Shown here: positions 1 to 8,118 of the stretch, piece by piece
How the letters are laid out: each line of letters begins with the position of its first letter
How positions within the stretch are numbered: the stretch's first letter is position 1
NCBI RefSeq assembly: GCF_028553765.1
Contig: NZ_CP067134.1
Coordinates: forward strand, 405,501 to 469,500
Direction of reading: 5' to 3'
DNA from: Paracoccus stylophorae
GTDB taxonomy: Bacteria > Pseudomonadota > Alphaproteobacteria > Rhodobacterales > Rhodobacteraceae
DNA: 64,000 bases
Position numbers and translations under genes: made by a program
The notes under the pieces: model-generated
Databases searched by the model: none
Told to the model about the DNA's origin: nothing
What the model saw: the letters and a program-made list of their open reading frames with translations, nothing else

Positions 1-705
1 CGCGTCCATGCTGGCCGGGATCAGCGGCGTCCAGACCGGGCCGGGCGCGACCGCGTTCACGCGGATGCCGCGTTCGGCCAGCATCTGGGCTAGACCCATG
101 GTGAAGTTCTGGATCGCGCCTTTCGTCGTGGCATAGGCCAGCAGGGTCGGGTTCGGATCGTCGGAATTGATCGAGGCCGTGTTGATGATCGCCGAGCCGG
201 GCTGCATATGTCCGACCGCCGCCTTAACCAGATAGAACATCGCGTGGATATTGGTGGCGAATGTGTATTGCCATTCCTCGTCCGAGATCTGTTCGAGATC
301 GTCGAACGTCATCTGATGGGCGGCGTTGTTCACCAGAATGTCGATCCTGCCGAACCGGTCGGCGGCTTCCTGGATCACGCGCTGGCATTCCTCGGGGCGG
401 GACAGGTCCGCGGCGATCCGCAGACAGTCGCGCCCGGCGTCCTCGACCAGCGCGGCGGTCGATTTCGCATCCTCGGTTTCCTTCAGATAGACCAGCGCGA
501 TGTCGGCGCCCTCGCGGGCATAGGCAATCGCCGTGGCGCGTCCGATGCCGCTGTCCGCGCCGGTGATCACGGCGGTCATGCCCGACAGCCGGTCGCGGCC
601 TTTCCAGCTGTCCTCGCCGTGGTCGGGAACCGGGTCCATCTTCTGGAAACTGCCGGGCAGGTCCTGCTGCTGTTCCGGAAATGGCGGTTTTGGAAACTGT
701 GTCAT
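1..705 (-). CDS. SDR family oxidoreductase (C-terminal end beyond window)
   Basis: A leftward gene with no stop before base 1, so the C-terminal end is missing. The 235 visible residues carry the classical short-chain dehydrogenase signature: nucleotide-binding TGADSGIG at about residues 48-55, then NNAA, then the YATTK catalytic Tyr/Lys pair. The proline- and glutamine-rich N-terminal extension of about 40 residues is typical of the glucose/galactose-dehydrogenase-like subgroup (YghA/YhdF type). An NAD(P)-dependent alcohol or sugar substrate is expected but cannot be named. The start is the ATG at 705-703, preceded by AGGAGGT on the minus strand (713-719). No neighbour suggests a pathway. 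Confidence 0.9.
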   Translation of the reverse strand, partial: MTQFPKPPFPEQQQDLPGSFQKMDPVPDHGEDSWKGRDRLSGMTAVITGADSGIGRATAIAYAREGADIALVYLKETEDAKSTAALVEDAGRDCLRIAADLSRPEECQRVIQEAADRFGRIDILVNNAAHQMTFDDLEQISDEEWQYTFATNIHAMFYLVKAAVGHMQPGSAIINTASINSDDPNPTLLAYATTKGAIQNFTMGLAQMLAERGIRVNAVAPGPVWTPLIPASMDA

Positions 706-958
706 CTGTCAACCTCCTGGTTGCATGTGCCTGCGCCCCTGCCTGCGCCCCTTGCTGCGGCGGTGCCGGGACGAATCGCCTGTCGGTCGAAAACCGTTCC
801 GCGCGGCGGCGGTTCCCCGCGCCGGAGAAATCCGCCGATCCGCGCCGCGTGTCAGCTTCCCGGCGTGACGTGGCGGGAGGGTCCGACCGCCCGTCTTGAC
901 GCGTTCTGGCGCCCGATCTAGACCGCAGCCGGTTTTTTCCGGCAGCAGGATGGCGCAG

Positions 959-2077
959 ATGGCGGCAGGGCATCACGGACCGGCATCAGGCCAGCATCGC
1001 TTGCAGGCGGCGGTGTCGCCCCGGATCGGCCGGTGGATGGCGGTTCTGATGACGGGCATCCTGCTGGCCGGCTGCGCCGACCGGCCTGGGCCGCAATCGC
1101 TGTTGCCGGTCATGGGCGCGCCGCGCGCCGCGGCCGAACTGACGGTCTTTACCGCCACGGATCGCGCGCTGGCCGCGACGCAGCCGCCCGTTTATGGCGG
1201 CGGTCGCGGGCCGATGACCTATGAGCGATACGCGCTTGACGCCGGTGAAGGCGACGTTGCCCCTTCGGCGGATGCAGACTTTGCGGTGGTCGCGCGGCAA
1301 CGCCTTGACCGCGCGGGCTTTCTTGACCGTGTCGGCGATCTGGCCGCGCAGCCCGACCACAAGATCGTCGTCTTCGTGCACGGCTACAACAACAGCTATC
1401 AGGAGGCGGTGTTCCGGCTGGCCGATCTGGCGCTTGAGGTCCGCCAGCAGGCGGTGCCGGTGCTGTTTTCCTGGCCGTCCGAGGCGACGGTGACCGGTTA
1501 TGTCTCGGATCGCGATTCCGTGGCCTATGCGCGCGGCGATCTGGCCGATCTGCTGACGGACCTGACGGCGACGGGCAGGCCGGTCGTCCTTGTCGGTCAC
1601 AGCATGGGCGGTTGGCTGGTGATGGAGACGCTGCGGCAGTTGCGACTGGACGGGCGCGGCCATGTGATCGCGGGGCTTGAGGTCGGGCTGGTATCGCCGG
1701 ATATCGACCTTGACGTGTTCCGCACGCAGGTCATGGCGGTGGGCCGGCTGTCGCCGCCGCTGACGGTGCTGACCTCGCCCGACGACCGGGTGCTGGCGGC
1801 CTCGGCCCGCGTGGCGGGGGGCAGGATGCGGCTTGGGGCGGTGCGCGCGGACGATCCGCAGATCCGCCGGATGGCGCAGCAGGCCGGGGTCAGGCTGATC
1901 GACATCTCGGCCCTGCCGGCCAGCGACGCGACCAATCACGACCGGATGCTGGCCGTCGTGGCGCTGCGCGCCGCGCCGGTGCGCTCCAACCCGCTTGAGG
2001 ATCTGCGCCAGACCGGGGCCTATGTTCTGGGCGGCGCCGGTCGGCTGATGAACCGGACCGGGCTGGTCGGCCCCTGA
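959..2077 (+). CDS. Alpha/beta hydrolase lipoprotein (DUF900-like)
   Basis: Predicted outer-membrane or periplasmic lipoprotein with an alpha/beta-hydrolase fold. A hydrophobic stretch ends in the lipobox LLAGC. Downstream are VVFVHGYNN (oxyanion region, about residue 140), the nucleophile elbow GHSMGG (about residue 213) and a C-terminal TNHDRM that can supply the catalytic His. This order fits the DUF900 family of secreted serine hydrolases, whose substrates are unknown. The frame stays open from an ATG at 896. I chose the ATG at 959 because AGGA (947-950) lies 8 nt upstream and the signal peptide is then a reasonable 38 residues with Arg in its n-region. A GTG at 1013 is another possible start. 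Confidence 0.8.
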   Translation: MAAGHHGPASGQHRLQAAVSPRIGRWMAVLMTGILLAGCADRPGPQSLLPVMGAPRAAAELTVFTATDRALAATQPPVYGGGRGPMTYERYALDAGEGDVAPSADADFAVVARQRLDRAGFLDRVGDLAAQPDHKIVVFVHGYNNSYQEAVFRLADLALEVRQQAVPVLFSWPSEATVTGYVSDRDSVAYARGDLADLLTDLTATGRPVVLVGHSMGGWLVMETLRQLRLDGRGHVIAGLEVGLVSPDIDLDVFRTQVMAVGRLSPPLTVLTSPDDRVLAASARVAGGRMRLGAVRADDPQIRRMAQQAGVRLIDISALPASDATNHDRMLAVVALRAAPVRSNPLEDLRQTGAYVLGGAGRLMNRTGLVGP

Positions 2078-2214
2078 TCCGGCCGGCCGCGCAGTCGCCC
2101 GATTGACCGCTTGTGCCGCGCCGGCGATCCGTGCTGTCATCGACGGGCTGCGCCCGGCGCACCGCGCCGGACACGGCGCGCCGACGACCGCCAGGGAAAT
2201 AAAAGGAGAATCGC

Positions 2215-2799
2215 TTGTCCCAGGAACAGACCCCGCGCCTGCATGTCATCATCGCCTCGACCCGCCCCGGGCGGATCGGTCCGTCCGTCGCGCGATGGTT
2301 TCACGACTTCGCGGCCGGACATGGCGGGTTCGACGCGCATCTGGTCGATCTGGCCGATTTCAACCTGCCGGTCTATGACGAGCCTGTTCACCCGGCCCGC
2401 GGCGATTACCGCAACGCGCACACGAAAGCCTGGGCCGACAGCGTGGCGGCGGCCGACGCCTATGCCTTCGTGACGCCGGAATACAATTTCTTCCCGACGC
2501 CCGCATTGGTGAACGCGCTGAACTATGTCTATCGCGAATGGAACTACAAACCCTGCGGCTTTGTCAGCTATGGTGGGGTATCGGGCGGATTGCGGGCGGT
2601 GCAGGCGACTAAGCTGCTGGTGACGACGCTGAAGATGATGCCGATGGTCGAAGGGGTGGCGGTGCCGATGGCCGCATCCATGATCGACGACAACGGGGAT
2701 TTCGGGTCGAACGACCTGATCGACAAGTCGGCGACGACGCTGCTGGACGAGATGCGCCGCTGGACAATCGGCCTGCGCGCCATGCGCGAGGCGGGCTGA
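2215..2799 (+). CDS. NAD(P)H-dependent FMN reductase
   Basis: A 194-residue flavodoxin-like protein of the NADPH-dependent FMN reductase family (ArsH/SsuE/YLR011w type). It has an N-terminal phosphate-binding STRPGRIG loop and the central PEYNFFPTPALVNALNY flavin-contact segment, followed by YGGVSGG. Expected role: reduction of FMN, quinones or azo compounds in the cytoplasm. The start is TTG: AAGGAG at 2203-2208 sits 6 nt before it, and no ATG is available until well inside the fold. It is followed after about 90 nt by the 5-oxoprolinase genes, with no evident functional link. Confidence 0.88.
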   Translation: MSQEQTPRLHVIIASTRPGRIGPSVARWFHDFAAGHGGFDAHLVDLADFNLPVYDEPVHPARGDYRNAHTKAWADSVAAADAYAFVTPEYNFFPTPALVNALNYVYREWNYKPCGFVSYGGVSGGLRAVQATKLLVTTLKMMPMVEGVAVPMAASMIDDNGDFGSNDLIDKSATTLLDEMRRWTIGLRAMREAG

Positions 2800-2865
2800 G
2801 CGGGGCGGGGTGAACCGCGCAACAGGACGACACCGGGCAAGCGGAGTTTCAGGGAGGGGACCGGA

Positions 2866-2907
2866 ATGAACGGCGATCCGGACGGGCGGCGATGCAGGCG
2901 GGCCTGA
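2866..2907 (+). CDS. Possible 13-codon leader ORF overlapping the pxpB start
   Basis: The purine-rich SD-like stretch GGGAGGGG (about 2852-2859) precedes an ATG at 2866, not the pxpB ATG at 2892. From 2866 a 13-codon frame runs into pxpB in another frame and stops at 2905-2907. pxpB itself has only a weak SD (GGGCGG). This arrangement could couple translation of pxpB to the short ORF. It could also be chance. The product, starting MNGDPDG, has no recognisable domain. Confidence 0.3.
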   Translation: MNGDPDGRRCRRA

Positions 2908-3632
2908 CGCCGCAGATCCTGCCCGCCGCGGCGGACGCGGTGCTGGTCCGGTTCGCGCTGCGGGCCGAGCCGCAGGCGATGGCGGCGGCGCAGGTCATGG
3001 CCCGCCAGCTTGACGCCGACACGCCCGAGGGCGTGGTCGAGATTGCGCCGGCCCTGGTCTCGGTCCTGCTGCGCTTCGATCCGGCAGTGGTGTCCCGCGA
3101 CGATCTGGTCCGGGCGCTGTTGCCGCAGGCCACGGCCATCGCAGAGCAGCGACCGGACCCGCCCCCGCCGCTGCGCCGCTGGACGATCCCGGCAGTTTTC
3201 GGCGGCGAACACGGCCCGCATCTGGACGACGTCGCGGGAAGTCTGGGCCTGTCGCCGGATCAGGCCGTGCAGCAGCTTTGCCGCGCCGATCTGCGCGTGC
3301 TGACCATCGGCTTCGCGCCGGGCCAGCCCTATATCGGGCTGCTGCCGCCGGCGTGGGACCTGCCGCGCATGGCGGATCTGGCCCCGCGCGTGCCCGCAGG
3401 CGCGGTGGTGGTGGCGGTGCGCCAGATCGTGATGTTCGGTGCCGCCTCGGCGACCGGGTGGCGTCAGGTCGGATGCAGCGCCTTTCGCACCTTCCTGCCC
3501 GACCGCGAGACGCCGATGCCGCTGCGCGCCGGCGACGCGATCAGATACAGCTCCATCCCGGCCGAAGAAATGGCCGAACTGTCGAAACGGTCCGACGGCA
3601 TGGGCGGCGCAACGGTCGAGGTGCTGGAATGA
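2892..3632 (+). CDS. pxpB: 5-oxoprolinase subunit PxpB (KipI-like)
   Basis: A 246-residue KipI/allophanate-hydrolase subunit 1 family protein. Family blocks seen are RFDP near residue 65, the CxAFRTFLP-like core (SAFRTFLPDRETPM) and FGFAPGQPY-like (IGFAPGQPYIGLLP). PxpB, PxpC and PxpA together form the prokaryotic ATP-dependent 5-oxoprolinase, which opens pyroglutamate to glutamate. The stop overlaps the pxpC start by ATGA, and pxpC overlaps pxpA in the same way, so this is a tight three-gene operon. The start is the ATG at 2892, where the family N-terminus begins. A short overlapping leader frame lies just upstream. Confidence 0.9.
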   Translation: MQAGLTPQILPAAADAVLVRFALRAEPQAMAAAQVMARQLDADTPEGVVEIAPALVSVLLRFDPAVVSRDDLVRALLPQATAIAEQRPDPPPPLRRWTIPAVFGGEHGPHLDDVAGSLGLSPDQAVQQLCRADLRVLTIGFAPGQPYIGLLPPAWDLPRMADLAPRVPAGAVVVAVRQIVMFGAASATGWRQVGCSAFRTFLPDRETPMPLRAGDAIRYSSIPAEEMAELSKRSDGMGGATVEVLE

Positions 3633-4648
3633 CCGCCATCCGCATCGAAAAAGTCGCGGGCATGCTGACGGTGCAGGACATCGGCCGGCCCGGCCATCTG
3701 GCGCAGGGGCTGTCGCGCGGCGGCGCGATGGACCGGCTGGCCCTGATCGAGGCGGCGGCCCTGCTGGGCGCCGACCGTCCGCTGGCCGCGATCGAGATGG
3801 CCGGCGCGGGCGCGCATCTGTCGGTCGCCGCGCCGATGCGCATCGCGCTGACCGGCGCGCCCATGACCGCGATGCTGGACGATGCACCGCTGCGCTGGCA
3901 CGCAAGCCATCTTGTGCAGCCGGACCAGACCCTGCGGATCGGGTCGGCGCAGGCGGGGGTCTATGGCTATGTCACGCCGGCGGGCGGGCTGCGGACGCCG
4001 CTGTGGCTGGACAGCCGCGCCGCGCATCTGAACATCGGCATCGGAAGGATGCTGAATGCGGGCGACAGGCTTGACTGCGGCGACGATCCCGCGCCGCAGG
4101 GCGCTTCGCGCATTGTCGAACCCGAGGCACGGTTTCAGGGCGGCGAATTGCGCGTCACCGACGGCCCCCAAACCGCGCTGTTCGACGACGATGTGCTGGA
4201 GGCGTTCTTCAGCACCGGTTTCACGCGCGGCAGCCGCGCCAACCGACAGGGAATACAGCTGGACACCGACAGCCGCTTCACCTCGAATCACGCCGCCGGG
4301 CTGGCATCTGACATGATCGGGCCGGGCGATCTGCAAATGACAGGCGACGGTCTGCCCTTCGTGCTGATGGCGGAATGTCAGACCATGGGCGGCTATCCCC
4401 GGATCGGCCGGATCGTGCCCGCCGATCTGCCGCGCATGGCGCAGGCACCGGCGGGATCGACCCTGCGGTTCCGGCGGCTGACATGGCCCGAGGCCGATGC
4501 CGCCTTCCGAACCGAGGCCGACACGCTGCGCGAGGTTGCGGCGCGCTGCCGGAACCTGATCCGCGATCCGGCGACGATCCCGGATCTGCTGTCCTATCAA
4601 CTGATCGGCGGCGTCACCGCGGGCCGCGAACTGGAGGCCGGGCGATGA
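3629..4648 (+). CDS. pxpC: 5-oxoprolinase subunit PxpC (KipA-like)
   Basis: A 339-residue biotin-dependent carboxyltransferase-family (KipA/allophanate hydrolase subunit 2) protein. Diagnostic blocks are LTVQDIGRPGHLAQGLSRGG near the N-terminus (the usual TTVQD.GR.G motif), RANRQGIQL in the middle and MAECQTMGGYPRIGRI towards the C-terminus. It acts with PxpB and PxpA in cytoplasmic 5-oxoproline cleavage. The reading frame extends further upstream, but the ATG at 3629 overlaps the pxpB stop (ATGA) and matches the family N-terminus. Confidence 0.92.
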   Translation: MTAIRIEKVAGMLTVQDIGRPGHLAQGLSRGGAMDRLALIEAAALLGADRPLAAIEMAGAGAHLSVAAPMRIALTGAPMTAMLDDAPLRWHASHLVQPDQTLRIGSAQAGVYGYVTPAGGLRTPLWLDSRAAHLNIGIGRMLNAGDRLDCGDDPAPQGASRIVEPEARFQGGELRVTDGPQTALFDDDVLEAFFSTGFTRGSRANRQGIQLDTDSRFTSNHAAGLASDMIGPGDLQMTGDGLPFVLMAECQTMGGYPRIGRIVPADLPRMAQAPAGSTLRFRRLTWPEADAAFRTEADTLREVAARCRNLIRDPATIPDLLSYQLIGGVTAGRELEAGR

Positions 4649-5400
4649 AGATCGACATGAATGCCGATATGGGCGAAAGCTTTGGACCCTGGCGGATGGG
4701 CAACGATCAGGCGTTGCTGGACCATGTGACCTCGGCCAATATCGCCTGCGGGTTCCATGCCGGCGATCCGGACGTGATGGCGCGGACGATGCGGATGGCG
4801 GCGCAGAACGGCGTCGGCATCGGCGCGCATCCGGGGTTTCACGACCTTCAAGGCTTCGGCCGCCGGCGGATGCGCCTGTCCTCGGACGAGATGGGCAACA
4901 TGGTCGCCTATCAGCTTGGCGCGGCGCGCGGCATCGCGGCGGCGGCGGGGGCGCAGGTGCGGCATCTGAAACTGCACGGCGCGCTGTCGAACATGGCCTC
5001 GGAGGATGCCGGCATCGCGCGCGCCTGCTTTGACGCGGCGCTGCGGGTCGATCCGGATCTGATCCTCGTGGCGCTGGCCGGAACCGCGATGGAGGCCGCC
5101 GCCCGCGATCTGGGCGCGCGCGTGGCCGCCGAAATCTTTGCCGACCGCGCATACGAGGACGACGCATCGCTGGTCGATCGTAGCAAGCCGGGCGCGGTGC
5201 TGCACGACCCGGTCGCGGCCGCCGAACGGGTCATCGCCATGCTGCGCGACAAGGCGATCCACAGCATCGGCGGCAAGCGCATCCCCTGCCGGATCGACAC
5301 CGTCTGCATCCATGGCGACGGACCCGAGGCGGTGCCGTTCGCCCGCCAGTTGCGCCGGGAACTTGCCGCAGCCGACATCCAGCTGCGCATGTTCGACTGA
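4645..5400 (+). CDS. pxpA: 5-oxoprolinase subunit PxpA (LamB/YcsF family)
   Basis: A 251-residue LamB/YcsF family protein. It begins MKIDMNADMGESFG, followed by NIACGFHAGDP, IGAHPGFHD and VRHLKLHGAL, the standard family signatures (the conserved Asp and His cluster is probably the active site). It is the third subunit of ATP-dependent 5-oxoprolinase and completes pxpBCA. The ATG overlaps the pxpC stop by ATGA. The C-terminus is normal (ICIHGDGPEA). Confidence 0.95.
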   Translation: MKIDMNADMGESFGPWRMGNDQALLDHVTSANIACGFHAGDPDVMARTMRMAAQNGVGIGAHPGFHDLQGFGRRRMRLSSDEMGNMVAYQLGAARGIAAAAGAQVRHLKLHGALSNMASEDAGIARACFDAALRVDPDLILVALAGTAMEAAARDLGARVAAEIFADRAYEDDASLVDRSKPGAVLHDPVAAAERVIAMLRDKAIHSIGGKRIPCRIDTVCIHGDGPEAVPFARQLRRELAAADIQLRMFD

Positions 5401-5590
5401 CGCGGGCGCGGCTTGTGCGCGGGCGTGGCCGGATCACACAGATGTGCAGCCGCCCAATCCAAGGGTGAAACTGGGCCGCGGGTCTGCTATCCTGCGGTTG
5501 AACATCGTTCAGCCCGCTGGATTTTCAGGGCAGGTCCCGACCGCTTCGGCCTGCCCGGTCCCCGGGCCCCTGAAGGGGGAGGAGGCAGCC

Positions 5591-6478
5591 ATGAATGACA
5601 AGACAATCGGAAACCCGGTCAGCTGGGCGGCGCAGAAAGTGGCCGGGATGGGCCGCGGCGTCGGCTCGGCCGTGGACGGGATCAGCAGCCACGATCTGGC
5701 CCGCCCGCAGATCAACAGGATCGGCGCGGACGACATCAGGTCGGCGCTGAAGAAGGGCGTCGAGGATTTCGGGGCGCTGCGATCGGACGTGATCTTTCTG
5801 GTGGTGCTGTATCCGGTGATCGGCTTCGTGCTGGCGCTGTGGTCCTTCAACACCGACGATCTGCACCTGCTGTTCCCGCTGGTCGCGGGGTTTCCGCTTG
5901 TCGGGCCGGTCGCGGCCCTGGGGCTGTACGAGTTGAGCCGGCGTCGCGAACGCGGCGAGGACGCGAACTGGAGCGCGGCGCTGGACACGCTGACCGGACG
6001 GATTCTGGGGCCGGTGATCATGCTGTCGCTGCTGCTGGTGGCGATCTTCACGCTGTGGATGCTGGTCGCGCACGCGATCTGGTCCGCAACGCTTGGGCCG
6101 GCATCCTATGACGGGCTGTGGGACTTTCTGGGCACGACGCTGAGCACGGCCGAGGGCTGGACGATGATCGTCGTCGGACTTGCCGTGGGCTTCGTGTTCG
6201 CAGCGGTCACGCTGTGCATCAGCATGGTGTCGTTTCCGATGATGATCGACCGGCAGGTCGGCGTGCCGGTCGCGCTGGCGACCTCGTTCGCGGTCGCGCG
6301 GCGCAATCCGGGCACGACCGCGTTGTGGGGCCTTGTCGTCGCCGTGGCGCTGATGGTGGGCATGATCCCGCTGTTCGCCGGTCTGGTCGTGGTGCTGCCC
6401 ATCCTTGGCCACGCGACCTGGCATCTTTACCGCAGCGCGGTGGCCGAACCCGAAATCGCGAGCCGGGCGGCCGCCTGA
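5591..6478 (+). CDS. DUF2189-like integral membrane protein
   Basis: A 295-residue inner-membrane protein. About 75 polar residues are followed by six or so hydrophobic helices, including FLVVLYPVIGFVLALW, LLFPLVAGFPLVGPVAALGLYEL and GMIPLFAGLVVVLPILGHATWHLY. The GPVAALGLYELSRRRE and SFPMMIDRQVGVPVAL blocks fit the DUF2189 family common in Rhodobacteraceae. The family function is unknown. The start is the ATG at 5591 with GGAGG 6-10 nt upstream. The frame opens earlier, but that part is not coding-like. A terminator hairpin used by the convergent neighbour begins at its stop. Confidence 0.85.
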   Translation: MNDKTIGNPVSWAAQKVAGMGRGVGSAVDGISSHDLARPQINRIGADDIRSALKKGVEDFGALRSDVIFLVVLYPVIGFVLALWSFNTDDLHLLFPLVAGFPLVGPVAALGLYELSRRRERGEDANWSAALDTLTGRILGPVIMLSLLLVAIFTLWMLVAHAIWSATLGPASYDGLWDFLGTTLSTAEGWTMIVVGLAVGFVFAAVTLCISMVSFPMMIDRQVGVPVALATSFAVARRNPGTTALWGLVVAVALMVGMIPLFAGLVVVLPILGHATWHLYRSAVAEPEIASRAAA

Positions 6479-6514
6479 AAAACGCCGGACCGCGCGCGAT
6501 GCGTGCGCGGTCCG
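6478..6514 (-). terminator. Intrinsic terminator of the leftward DUF202 gene
   Basis: A perfect 9-bp GC stem (GGACCGCGC, 6487-6495, pairing with GCGCGGTCC, 6505-6513) with a 9-nt loop. Read leftwards it is followed by five T residues (6482-6478), the layout of a rho-independent terminator for the minus-strand gene that ends at 6531. The T-run overlaps the stop codon of the convergent rightward gene. Confidence 0.8.
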
Positions 6515-6530
6515 CACGTTCCTCTGCCGG

Positions 6531-6917
6531 CTACAGCAGCAGCAGGATCACCCCCGTCGCCAGCGCGCCGACCGTCAGGATGATGGCCAGGATCAGCATC
6601 CGGGTCTGGGATTGCCCCTCGATGTCGTGCTGATCCATCCGGGCGCGGGCACGCCGGCATTTCAACACCGCCGCCCAGAAGATGAGGATCGCGGCGAGGA
6701 TGAAGATTTCGGCCGCGCTTTTGGCGATCCAGGTTTGCTCGCTGTCCTTGAACACCGCCTTCAGGCCAAGCGCCAGCGCAACGCAGGCCATCCCGGTGCG
6801 CATCCATCCGGCGAATGTCCGTTCGTTGGCAAGGACGGTGCGATCCTCGGCCCATGCGGTTCGGGTATCGGCAAGATCGTCCGCGTCGGGATCGTCCGGC
6901 GTCTTGGTGTCAGGCAA
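6531..6917 (-). CDS. DUF202 (YidH-like) small membrane protein
   Basis: A 128-residue membrane protein with the DUF202 signature: ANERTFAGWMRTGMACVALALG, then a second helix (AAEIFILAAILIFWAAVL) and a third at the C-terminus (ILAIILTVGALATGVILLLL). Function is unknown. The open frame extends to 7010, but I take the TTG at 6917 as start because AAGGA (6930-6926) is 8 nt upstream and the extra 31 residues look non-coding. A terminator lies just downstream. Confidence 0.8.
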   Translation of the reverse strand: MPDTKTPDDPDADDLADTRTAWAEDRTVLANERTFAGWMRTGMACVALALGLKAVFKDSEQTWIAKSAAEIFILAAILIFWAAVLKCRRARARMDQHDIEGQSQTRMLILAIILTVGALATGVILLLL

Positions 6918-7113
6918 TGGCGTGATCCTTGGCAAGTGACGGGCGGGAGCCCGATGCCAGTCAACCATGTTCAGCGCCATCCGGCCAAGGGCCACGGCAA
7001 TGCGCGGCACATGAAAGACGCGAAACCCTGTCCGATATTAACCGGCATCCGCGCGGCGGTCCGGTTCCGTCCGGTCGGCGCGGCATCCAGGAATCGGCAA
7101 AAAACGGATGAAG

Positions 7114-7189
7114 TGGTGAGCCCGACAGGATTCGAACCTGTGACCCACTGATTAAAAGTCAGTTGCTCTACCAACTGAGCTACGGGCCC
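7114..7189 (-). tRNA. tRNA-Lys (anticodon TTT)
   Basis: Minus-strand cloverleaf. The acceptor strand GGGCCCG (7189-7183) pairs with CGGGCTC, with one G-T wobble. The D arm is AGCTCAGTTGGTAGAGC, the anticodon stem-loop CTGAC-TTTTAAT-CAG gives anticodon TTT, and the T loop TTCGAAT is present. The discriminator A is at 7117, and the 3' CCA is genome-encoded (7116-7114). Confidence 0.97.
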
Positions 7190-7287
7190 ATCGCACGGGC
7201 CGCTTACTAGGATCGGGGGCCGGGGGCGTCAAGCGGAAAAATCGGGACCACTGGCGCAACTGCCTGCGCGGGTCTATATGGCGCGGC

Positions 7288-8118
7288 ATGAACACGCGCC
7301 CTCTGGCCGGCCTGCCATTCATGAAGATGCACGGGCTGGGAAACGATTTCATGGTGATCGACCTGCGCGCGGGCGGCACGGCGCCCGCGCCGCAGACCAT
7401 CGCGCGTCTGGCCGACCGCCATCGCGGCGTCGGTTTCGATCAGTTCGCGGCCATCTCCCATGACGACGATGCCGATCTGCGGCTGAGGTTCTGGAACGCC
7501 GACGGCTCGACCAGTTCGGCCTGCGGCAACGCGACGCGCTGCATCGCGCGCTTCGTGATGGACCAGACCGGCCGCGACCGGCTGCGCCTGCGCACCGATC
7601 ACGCGGTCCTGCTGGCCGAGGATGCGGGGCAGGGATCGACGCGGGTGAACATGGGCGCGCCGGTGCTGGACTGGCAGGCGATCCCGCTGGCGCGGGCGGT
7701 GGATGTCGATCATCTGCCGGTGCCGGGCGATCCGGTCGCCACGGGCATGGGCAATCCGCACATGACGTTCTTCGTGCCGGACGCGGATGCCGTCGATCTT
7801 CAGGCGTTCGGGCCGGCGCATGAACATCACCCGCTGTATCCCGCCCGCACCAATGTCGAGATCGTGCAGGTGATCGCCCCGGATGAGATCAGGCTGCGGA
7901 TCTGGGAACGCGGGACCGGCCCGACGCTGGCCTCGGGGTCGTGTTCCTGCGCGGCGGCGGTGGCCGCGGCGCGGCGCGGGCTGACCGGGCGACGGGTCCG
8001 GGTGCATGTGCCCGGCGGCACGCTGCTGATCGACTGGCGCGAGGACGGCGTCTGGATGGAGGGGCCGACCGCGCATGTGTTTTCGGGTGTGATCACGCCC
8101 GACTGGCTGTCGGCATGA
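7288..8118 (+). CDS. dapF: Diaminopimelate epimerase
   Basis: A 276-residue enzyme that converts LL- to meso-diaminopimelate in the lysine and peptidoglycan pathway. It shows FMKMHGLGNDFMVID near the start and two Cys-containing catalytic blocks, SACGNATRC and LASGSCSCAAAVAA, at the expected separation. GMGNPHMTFFV and RIWERGTGPTLASG are also family-typical. The stop overlaps the mtaB start (ATGA), so the two genes are co-translated. The ATG at 7323 is a possible shorter start, but the frame from 7288 is coding-like. Confidence 0.96.
   Translation: MNTRPLAGLPFMKMHGLGNDFMVIDLRAGGTAPAPQTIARLADRHRGVGFDQFAAISHDDDADLRLRFWNADGSTSSACGNATRCIARFVMDQTGRDRLRLRTDHAVLLAEDAGQGSTRVNMGAPVLDWQAIPLARAVDVDHLPVPGDPVATGMGNPHMTFFVPDADAVDLQAFGPAHEHHPLYPARTNVEIVQVIAPDEIRLRIWERGTGPTLASGSCSCAAAVAAARRGLTGRRVRVHVPGGTLLIDWREDGVWMEGPTAHVFSGVITPDWLSA

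Noticed and set aside
896..958. Longer N-terminus of the lipoprotein hydrolase from ATG 896
   Set aside because: It would place 60 residues before the lipobox Cys, too long for a lipoprotein signal, and there is no SD before 896.
224..976. Long open frame on the minus strand over the SDR gene
   Set aside because: It is the out-of-frame shadow of the SDR gene, very Arg-rich, and lacks any domain. The true frame carries TGADSGIG and YATTK.
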